Shown piece by piece: positions 1 through 7,400 of a DNA stretch of 30,031 nt (the first letter of the stretch is position 1; each line of letters begins with the position of its first letter). The DNA comes from Lingula anatina (Eukaryota > Brachiopoda > Lingulata > Lingulida > Lingulidae), in contig NW_019776157.1 of the NCBI RefSeq assembly GCF_001039355.2, forward strand, positions 686,836 through 716,866, in the 5' to 3' direction. The translations under genes were made by a program, and so were the position numbers. The notes beneath the pieces were generated by a model. The model saw only the letters and a program-made list of their open reading frames with translations. It did not search any database and had not been told where the DNA came from.

Positions 1-27
1 AGCTGGACTGTACTGACAATGTCCTGC
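1..27 (-). CDS. AHCTF1: ELYS exon 9, first 27 bases only
   Basis: After acceptor GGTCTTCCCAG the frame continues in phase 1 as GRTLSVQSS. This resembles the family's EGDVLSLHLL segment that follows exon 8. The exon is cut by the window edge, so the call depends mainly on the splice signal and phase. Confidence 0.6.
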
Positions 28-3000
28 CTGGGAAGACCAAGATATATTAATATTGATAATTTATATAAAAGAACATGGGGTTTCAAATATAAAACTAGTC
101 TACTAAATGACAAAATATCAAAGGGGTTTATGTAATCTAGACAAACTAATCTGAGTAAATACTGGCAGTCTATAAAATTATACAATAATATAAATAGAGT
201 GAAACTGAGTGAGTGGTCTGAATGACCTGTTAGTTTTAAAATTTTGTTTGGCATTGTCAATGTGATATGTATCTAAATAACTATTGTGTTAGGTTATGAC
301 AGTTTGAGTCAATGAGAATCTTCTCACCCTGCATCAGACGGCAGAGGTCCTCTTGCAACCCAAAGGTAGCAGAAGTTCCGTGGATCATTTTCTGGTTCTT
401 GGTAGGCAAAGTGTGTTATGGGGCACACATCGTCAATGTCTAACTTGGAGCTAAAACTGGAACAGAAATTAAACATAGAATTTTTTCTTAAACAAACAAA
501 TGAAAAATGAACAGAAGTTTTAGTTATTTTAAATCAATTTACTTTTTGACCAATGCAGTGTTTGGTTAAAAACGTGAACTAATTTGAGTAGTCAGCAATT
601 AGGAAAGAAACATTATTTTTCTGAAGAAAAACTACATTTGGAAAAAAATTATTTGACTGAAGAAAAAGGTAGAAAAGACACTTGCAAAGACATTTTGATA
701 ATAACATAATGATTTATCATAAGATGTAATTCAACTTCATTATTCTCCAAGCTTCCACTTACTCTAGTACAGGTTCATAAAGCCTCCACATCTGGAAACA
801 ACCAAAGTTAAATCCCACGATCAGAGTACCTATAGGGTGAACAAACTTCAGGCTGGTCACAAATACCTCCTCTGGAATAAAAAAGGGATATGACTTTACA
901 ATCTCTGGGTAATTTAAATATAAAGCAGCAAAGCTGCCCAACGTACAGACACAATGCAGAAAATAATGATGCACAAAATAGTCTACTGTCAATTCTGATG
1001 CAATTACACTACGCTTATTTACAATAGGGTGAACAATCTTCAGGCTACTCACAAATACCTCCTCTGGAGTTAAAAAAAAGTGATTTTGCAATGCCTGAGT
1101 AATTTAAAAAATATAAAAAGATGAAATAGTAAATAAAAAATATGAAATCAGAGAAAAAAAAAAAGCTCAGATACCTGCAATGTAGGACTCTAGCAACTCT
1201 CCATCAGGTTGGACATATTGGAATGTCCCTCTGACTTGAGCATTATCTGAAAATACAGACAAAAAAGAATATTTTAATCAGGAAGAAGGGCAATGAGCAT
1301 ATTTCATATTTCTAAATCTTTACTTATTCAATTATTCCTTACACAATGTTGGAGCAACTTGCTCAGATATAAGCCGTTATTATTGCTGTATAAAAGATAC
1401 AGGGCACTCTCTTTCTTTGATGTAAATACTGGCCTCATCCCACATGTCAGACTAGAAGCATGTTCAGTTTTTGCTGTTATTGGCTACTGTTGCTGCTTTG
1501 GGTCAGTAGAATGAAAGTACCATAAGGTTTTTAAGGCTCTATTCCCATATATTTTAGATCGATCTATCCCCGCGGGGAGTCTCACTAGATTACTTTCAGA
1601 TAATCCGACTTAAATGTCCGTCCCGCCTACTACAAGCTGTAAGGGGATAATTAACTTTCGTGTCCGCACGGCTGACAGCTATTTAGCGTGAACCCCCAGG
1701 GAGTTAGGTCGATCTAAAGTAGGTCGATCTAATCTATGGAAATGGGGTGTAAGTTTTTGACACAGACTGCCTATTTGAAAAACACTCCCCCCAAAAAGAA
1801 ATGTAATACCACAGGCCTATTTCACTAACTGCCAATTCTTTAGCTTCATACACCATCTTACTATTGAGATGTAGTGCCAGAATCTCTCCTCTTGTCAGTG
1901 CATCATCTCTGCGTCTCATCACGTCACGTGCCTTGGTCGTAAACACATGTAGTGCATGCGGCAGAAGCTCATCAGAATCATCATGTGCATCATCAAGACA
2001 CATATCTATAAAGGAATAATAATTAATTTTAATAATAACAAAAATAAAAAGGTAAGCAATTTTAATACATGTAATGGTATTACTTTTAAGGCATATGCAT
2101 CAAATTACATCTATCATATGACAATGTGCTGGGTGCCTTAGTGTATTAGTTAACTTCTTGTTGGGATTTCAACTAAATATATAAAAATAAACCAAAAAAT
2201 AACAATGATAATAAGAAAATAATTAATCTAAAAAGAAGCAAGTAAAATCTACTACAGAAACCCACCAATCAAATACAGGTGGCCATATTGTGTTCCCACA
2301 GCAACCACTCCACAGAAACATCTAAGGTGTTCCGACAGCACTTGCAGGGGGGCCTCAGTGGCCAGGACATTGGTTACAGGTTCTACTGCTGTCACCTAGG
2401 TGAAAATACCAAGATTAATTTATATATGTTATTTACACAAATAAACATGAAACATTTATTACAGTCTTGTAGAAAATTTAATTAATCTGCACAAATAAAA
2501 CTGATCTTTATTTGAGTTCAAGCTTTTTATCCCATATTAATTAGGACAAAACAATGCCAAATCTAACAAACTTTAACTCAAAACCATTTCATTTATAAAT
2601 TTGTATGAATTTTGCAAAAACAGTCAGCCCTTTCATGACTATTACCTTGTGCATAAAGTCCACAGCTTTCACAACTTTGGACGTCTTAACGTCGAACATG
2701 CACAGCATCCCAGCATGCGCCCCTGTTTCTAAACCAATCAGAAGCTTTGGAGCATTAGCGTAGCTGTATTCTGCTACGCAGGTGATTGTGGGATTTCTTT
2801 CTTCTTGAAGAAGAGCGCCAAATTTCCAAGCCGCCTTTCTGGCTCCTGTGGCAATGTTTATAACTTCCAAGGCATCTCCTCTTGCGATCCAGGCTAATCT
2901 GCCACCTGCAATGAAAAAGATATCGTTTCAGTAATTTCACTTGGATTTCAATGCAGGGTCACAGTAGAGAACAGGGGATGTGTCAGTGAATATTCGGATA

Positions 3001-3512
3001 CCAGTAATCCCAAGGCTTTTTGTTTTAATTTTTTCTGAATGTATTGTATATTGTGTATATTGTAAATGTATTTCTAAATTTCTTTACAAGGAAGAGGCCA
3101 ATAATTTAAAGTTGTTTTGAGATATTTAGTGCCTGGGATCAAAGTGCAAAGGAAGCTGCACAGAACCAGATATCCAGGAGATGTAAGTGCAGTTAAAAAT
3201 AGCATTCTGCTTGAAGGCACTATATATTGAGGATGTCTTTGCGTGAACGGTTCCAAGAAAATTCCTGGATATCAGGAAATTGACTACCATCGAGGCAAGG
3301 TAAGTCAAGTAATAATTTGAACACTATAAAACTCATAGCCCTGGTGCTATAGATTTTTTTAAAAATCCATACTTACTTTTCATTACACCTGACAAAATAC
3401 ACGATTGTGACGGGTCCTCATTTGCACTGCTTCTTCCATTCTCCAGGCAGTCCAGGGAGGCGGCAGCAAAAGGGACCAATGCACTGGTAAAGTTTGCTGG
3501 AATATCTTTCAT
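1..3512 (-). CDS. AHCTF1: ELYS/AHCTF1 homologue, N-terminal part (multi-exon, truncated by window edge)
   Basis: Family role: ELYS binds nucleosomes and recruits the Nup107-160 complex to chromatin, seeding nuclear pore assembly after mitosis. Coding exons, read on the minus strand: 3512-3377, 2905-2646, 2395-2266, 2005-1862, 1246-1175, 871-763, 456-329 and 27-1 (open at the edge). All have GT-AG borders and the phases join (1,0,1,1,1,2,1), giving about 335 residues. From memory of vertebrate ELYS, these segments match in order: start MKDIPANFTSALVPF; KLLIGLE then SKVVKAV; VTAVEP; DMCLDD; GFNFGCFQMW; and YQEPENDPRNFCYLW, which is nearly identical and decisive. This covers most of the N-terminal seven-bladed beta-propeller; the helical domain and C-terminal AT-hook region lie outside the window. 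The chosen start is the first in-frame ATG of exon 2 and matches the family N-terminus. The gene is divergent to the AFAP-like gene. Exon 7 has a partial upstream duplicate. Confidence 0.88.
329..456 (-). CDS. AHCTF1: ELYS exon 8 (diagnostic EPENDPRN motif)
   Basis: The acceptor is TTCTGTTCCAG and the donor is GCAG/GTGAGA. It enters in phase 2 and leaves in phase 1. It encodes YQEPENDPRNFCYLW, almost identical to the family motif and the strongest single piece of evidence for ELYS in the window. Confidence 0.92.
763..871 (-). CDS. AHCTF1: ELYS exon 7 (with upstream partial duplicate)
   Basis: The acceptor is TTTTTTTATTCCAG and the donor is A/GTAAGT; it enters in phase 1 and leaves in phase 2. 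It encodes EEVFVTSLKFVHP and GFNFGCFQMW, the counterpart of the AVGFSDGYLALW blade strand of vertebrate ELYS. A second copy of its acceptor and first part lies at about 1016-1115. Confidence 0.8.
1016..1115 (-). repeat. Partial tandem duplicate of ELYS exon 7 and its upstream intron
   Basis: On the minus strand this stretch repeats about 820-925: an AT-rich lead-in with AAATTACTCAGGCATTGCA, a T-run, CCAG acceptor and then AGGAGGTATTTGTGA..AGCCTGAAG.TTGTTCACCCTAT. Similarity stops after CCTAT. The acceptors are at 1064 and 872, exactly 192 bases apart, so the copy is in the same reading phase. Confidence 0.85.
1175..1246 (-). CDS. AHCTF1: ELYS exon 6 (short)
   Basis: A 72-base exon with acceptor TGTATTTTCAG and donor GCAG/GTATCTG, phase 1 on both sides. 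It encodes a short stretch around RGTFQYVQPDGELLESYIA. Family similarity here is weak; the call rests on splice signals, phase and position. Confidence 0.7.
1530..1757 (+). mobile_element. MITE family 1, copy A (in ELYS intron 5)
   Basis: A roughly 230-base inverted-repeat element. The left end reads TATTCCCATATATTTTAGAT then CGATCTA; the right end, inverted, reads ACCCCATTTCCATAGATTAG then ATCGACC. The core contains GGGGAGTCTCACTAGATTAC and GTAATTAAC-like text shared with copies B, C and D. It is closest to copy D. No ORF. It sits about 100 bases downstream of the exon 5 donor. Confidence 0.82.
1862..2005 (-). CDS. AHCTF1: ELYS exon 5
   Basis: The acceptor is CCTTTATAG. The first codon is split with exon 4 and gives D, then MCLDD, the counterpart of the family's DLCLDD. 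The donor is A/GTAAG. The segment is acidic at first (DDAHDDSDE) and then basic (ARDVMRRRDD). Confidence 0.83.
2266..2395 (-). CDS. AHCTF1: ELYS exon 4
   Basis: The acceptor is TTTTCACCTAG. The exon starts in phase 0 with VTAVEP and ends in phase 1 at G/GTGGGT. It encodes CGVVAVGTQYGHLYLI, matching the conserved GVAAV...G.ILLVDL strand of ELYS. Confidence 0.82.
2646..2905 (-). CDS. AHCTF1: ELYS exon 3 (propeller blade 1 region)
   Basis: The acceptor is TTTTCATTGCAG and the donor is AAG/GTAAT. With the one base carried from exon 2 the exon gives 87 whole codons. It encodes the LAWIARGDALEVI strand, then KLLIGLE and SKVVKAV, in the order and spacing of the ELYS propeller. Confidence 0.88.
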
Positions 3513-3538
3513 CTTGGATGAGAGGAAAACGGCAGTCG
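3377..3538 (-). CDS. AHCTF1: ELYS exon 2 (start codon exon)
   Basis: The acceptor follows a pyrimidine-rich run ending in GACAG at 3539. Bases 3538-3513 are 5' UTR, ATG is at 3512-3510, and 45 codons plus one base follow. The donor is GTAAGT at 3376. The encoded start MKDIPANFTSALVPF parallels the vertebrate ELYS N-terminus, which supports this ATG over any other. Confidence 0.85.
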
Positions 3539-3884
3539 CTGTCAACAAGATAAAAATTGATGTCAGTTTAGGTGGTGTCACAGAAATGGTTAAATGTCAT
3601 GGAATTTTGCTATTTCTACACTTAACCTAACATTGGAAAATGTGCTTGCAAATGATAAATCAACACGAGCCGATATACGATTTTAAATGATATACACCCG
3701 TATTACGCGAGAGTAACGTAACATTATCTTTAGGTCGCAATAATGAACTCGATCGTCGCCGATAAACTTCTCACTACAGTTGATAGATCAAATTTGACAA
3801 TGAATTTGCTTCATTTGGTTACTTATTTAATTCTGCAAGTTGAGATAAACCTATATTTTCAAAATACTCAAACGTTCACCTTAC

Positions 3885-3990
3885 CTGATGGAAGCTAGAA
3901 ATCAAAATCGGTGGTGCAGTTTCTGACAACTACACCTTGATCTTTCTCGCAATGCTAATCCTCACTGGCCGCCGCCATTTTCACTCTGCA
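3885..3990 (-). other. AHCTF1: ELYS 5' UTR exon 1 (5' end approximate)
   Basis: A strong donor, CATCAG/GTAAGG, lies at 3885 and pairs with the exon 2 acceptor at 3539 to form a 346-base UTR intron. The 5' end is not defined by sequence. I place it near the YY1-like GCCGCCATTTT on the plus strand, a motif common at start sites of housekeeping genes. Confidence 0.6.
3955..3978 (-). other. Upstream ORF in ELYS leader (MAAASED, stop)
   Basis: The ATG inside the YY1-like AAATGGCGGC motif opens a 7-codon frame ending in TAG, upstream of the exon 1 donor. If transcription starts upstream of 3978 it would be a short uORF that could lower ELYS translation. If transcription starts inside the motif it is not in the mRNA. 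Confidence 0.4.
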
Positions 3991-4411
3991 CGTGGCTCAT
4001 TTTTAGCCATCTGCGCATAGTATGACGCATAGCGGAAGTCAGAAACATGTTGCCATTTCTCAACAAAATAAAAAGAAATGGGCACTACAATTATCCTGAG
4101 GGTACCTTAGCAAAAGACTTTATTCACCCATGTCTATACATTTCCAGGCTTGCACGTGAATAGAGAGAAAAAAGGATTCAGCTTTTTCACCTCTTGTCCA
4201 ATGAGAAGGACTTTTACGAATTTTGAGAAACATTCGACCATTGGTTGAAACAAGGGAGGTCAAAGTAGGTCAAGTGAGCATGTAAATTTCATGGGATGTG
4301 TTAGAGAGATCGGGGAGAATCTTCTTTGGATACGCTGGGATTATTAAGCTTGGAAGATGACGCCTTGATCAAAAACCGCGCACAAAATATAAACTACGTT
4401 AGAGGTGCAAC
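3989..4411. promoter_or_regulatory. Divergent promoter between ELYS and AFAP-like gene
   Basis: This is the gap between the two gene starts. Visible sites: CACGTG at 3989-3994 and 4153-4158; an ETS/GABPA-type CGGAAGT at 4033-4039; CCAAT at 4198-4202 and, inverted, ATTGG at 4240-4244; and AGGTCA-n4-AGGTCA at 4257-4272. The YY1-like site at 3971-3981 lies just inside the ELYS side. There is no clear TATA box at a fixed distance from either gene. The sites are seen; their use is inferred. Confidence 0.6.
4257..4272 (+). promoter_or_regulatory. DR4 nuclear-receptor-type half-site pair
   Basis: Two perfect AGGTCA half-sites lie in direct repeat, separated by four bases (AAGT), 140 bases upstream of the AFAP-like ATG. 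This arrangement is the DR4 element bound by some RXR heterodimers. Binding here is inferred. Confidence 0.45.
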
Positions 4412-4436
4412 ATGGATAAGTTAGTGCTTCTTGAAG
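4412..4436 (+). CDS. AFAP-like exon 1 (8 codons)
   Basis: Encodes MDKLVLLE plus one base of a split codon, then a consensus GTAAGTG donor. The first ATG after the divergent promoter is used. The split codon is completed as E by exon 2. Confidence 0.62.
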
Positions 4437-7400
4437 GTAAGTGATCAAGTTGTTAAGAGTTCTGGATTAAATTCTGAAATAATTCGTCCAGTCAGGTGCT
4501 GTCGTCTTTCTCTGGACCTCCAAGTCGGTGAAACTCGATACTTCTCTTGGCTGTGACTGGGTTTATGATGAACTGCTGGCAGCGCGAACTCTTTGTGTGC
4601 CCGTCCTTTTCAAAGGCCAAATGGACCCAGTTTATATTGTCGTGGACAGTACTGCTGGGTTGGAATTTAAAGACAGAAACCAAATGTTTATTTAGAACCA
4701 GCCGAGGCTAGCCAGTGCAGATGAGTAATAATTGGTAATATTGATATGCACTATATGTGTGGATACAGCGTCATGATGAGCCATGTGATCAATAAAGAGA
4801 TAATTACAACTCGAGTATATTTCCCAGATTTCTGAAACATGATTTTGACAAAAGCATAACTATATTCTTAACTGAGCCAGCACCAGAATATATTTTGACA
4901 TGATCTTGGATTACTTCAGCAAAACTTTCAACACACTTGTCATTAAACTGGCTAAGCTGTAATTCCCCTCTTATCACATCTGCAATATTTGTAATTGAAC
5001 CTCGAGTGGATTATAGGCCATTTGTGTCTCTCATAGATAGCAGAAAGCCTTTTGTTTGTATTCAATTACTAGTAGAAACTTGTATCCAGTTTTATAATGT
5101 GTGCAATAATATGGTTAACATGATACGGTAATGACTCGATTTTTTATTCAGAAGAAATTATCTAACTTTCACTTTAACCTTGGTTGATTGATGCAATAAA
5201 TTCAGTCTTTCCCAAAATAAAGCCAAAATCATATTTCATTTCGGACTTTACGGTAGTACACTGAGTGATCTATGACCAGTTATACTATCAGATATATTTT
5301 AATCAAGATACATATGCTTGATGTTGGGTGCCACTCGCACTGAAGATGATGTTTATTTCATTATCGGAAATTGTGTGCATTTATGCTGCAATGTGGCCTG
5401 GCTCTAACATAGATTGGCATTGATGAGAGCTGTGTAGTACTTATTTTACACTTGTGTTAGGTGTTTTATAAAGACAGTAAAAAGGTGTATGAGAAACATA
5501 AAGGGGAGTCTGAGTTAGAGAGAATGATCAATATAAAACAGATGAAAGAAAGAGGGAGGGAGAGAGAGAGGGGAGGGGGTGATGAAGACCCCCCTATGGT
5601 AGTCCCTAATACTGTGCTTGTGCTTAATATAGTGGTACGTTTTGTAGATAGACAAAAATAACAGTATATAAGAAAAAAAGAAAGGGGATGGGTAGGAGAG
5701 AGAGAGTGAGAGGGGGGAGGCTTGTAGCCCCTATTCAGGTGCAGTATGAATGCTGGCAATCTTTTATCTCACACCTAGTGTGGGGGTGTCATGGAAGCCA
5801 TACCTGCCAGGATGACTCATAGAATAATATTAAGTATACATGTATCAAATGTGTAACTGTCCAGATACAGGGAGTAATTAAATAGACATGAGCAAGGCCA
5901 TTAGTGCCACTGTGATTTTCTTTTGTTCTGGGGTCATTGTTATGTTACGAGTCATAGAGTATTTCTAAGTAACCATGTTTTAATAACAAGTGTGAATATT
6001 TTGATGTGTGTTTCTCACATTTTTTGGGGTGTGTGTGTGTGTGGGGGGGGGGCTTAGTTCTCAAAATGTACTGATCAAGTTGAGTCAAAAAGTTGAGTTT
6101 TCGGAAACAAATTTTCACCAGACTCATAGATTAATATTTCTTTTTTGGTTAAGGAAGGTTATTAAATCACTGGCCTTGCCACAGAATTTTTAACCATCTC
6201 TTCAAATTCAATATAATAGAGGAAGAAATGAGAGTTTGTACCCGTTAACTATCTTGTAGACAAGTGGTGTTGATCAGAGAGGTAAACAGTTATATAGCAT
6301 GGGAATCTTGCACCAAGGGGAAATAAGGTGGAATGGAAGTGCAACAGGGAAGGATTGAACTACTGGCAGATTGGTCAGACATTTTCTAGCAGCAGCATTA
6401 TTCCTCATAATTATTTTGGTTATTGATGAGTTTAAATACACCTGTTTATTTTGAATGAATCAGAGAAAATAAAATGAAAAATTGGAGGTGTGGTGTCAGT
6501 CATTGCTATCTGTGACAGCTAATGGCATATTATAAATTTGTGAAATTATAAATGAATGTCAGATTTACTAACATGCAAACTCTCCCACACTAAAATGTGT
6601 AGGTGTAAACTGTTGTTATTGGCTAGGTTTCTTCTTTGTTGTGGTCAGTTCATTATTTGTTTATAACTCCCCTTATTGTGGTCAGTGTTTAATGCAGTCC
6701 CATTTTAGGGTCATATTATTAAATAGTGATGGTAAAAGGCCGATAAATTAGTATTCATTTGATAAAAGACTGGGACAGAAAGTGGTTTAAATGCTGTGGC
6801 ACCCATTTTGTGACAAGTACATGGGTTTCTACTTAGAATTCAGGAGAAATATATCTGATAAAGTTGAAGAGATTTTAAATAGTATGTTGCAAAGTGATAG
6901 AGAATATTGGCAGTGCTTTATTCTTTAAAATTGCATTTAATACTAATAACGCTATTGTGAGCTTTAGGCTCAGACTTAAACTTAATTAAATTTTTACTAT
7001 GTGTTTAAGATGCAATAATGTGGTTGAAAATCGGAAACATTTGAATGTTAACTACTATTTAGACGTCCTCTTTGAAATTGGTCTATAGAATCATGCAATT
7101 CATGGAGCACCATGCAATAATTCAGTAAAAAAACTTTACTAGTAAGTATATTGTCTGTATAATGTCTGTAAATTTAATCCCTCATTTGCTTAAAGAAAAA
7201 AAACTCTTAAAGGTTAATGCCTTGGTAAATATTGACAAAGGATCAAGTTCTGAGTGCATGTACACCTTGTGGAAGTGAAGGTCTGTTTACCTGCAAAAAA
7301 ATTGTCCGGGGTCATGATGTGAAGTTTTAGATTTGAATTGTAGTTGTAACTAGCTTACTTGTAATTTGTGTAATTTAAACATGCAAGGAAAAATAAATTC

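Noticed and set aside
5461-5759. Overlapping frames on both strands over GA-rich sequence
   Set aside because: Low-complexity RERE/SLPL peptides with no homology.
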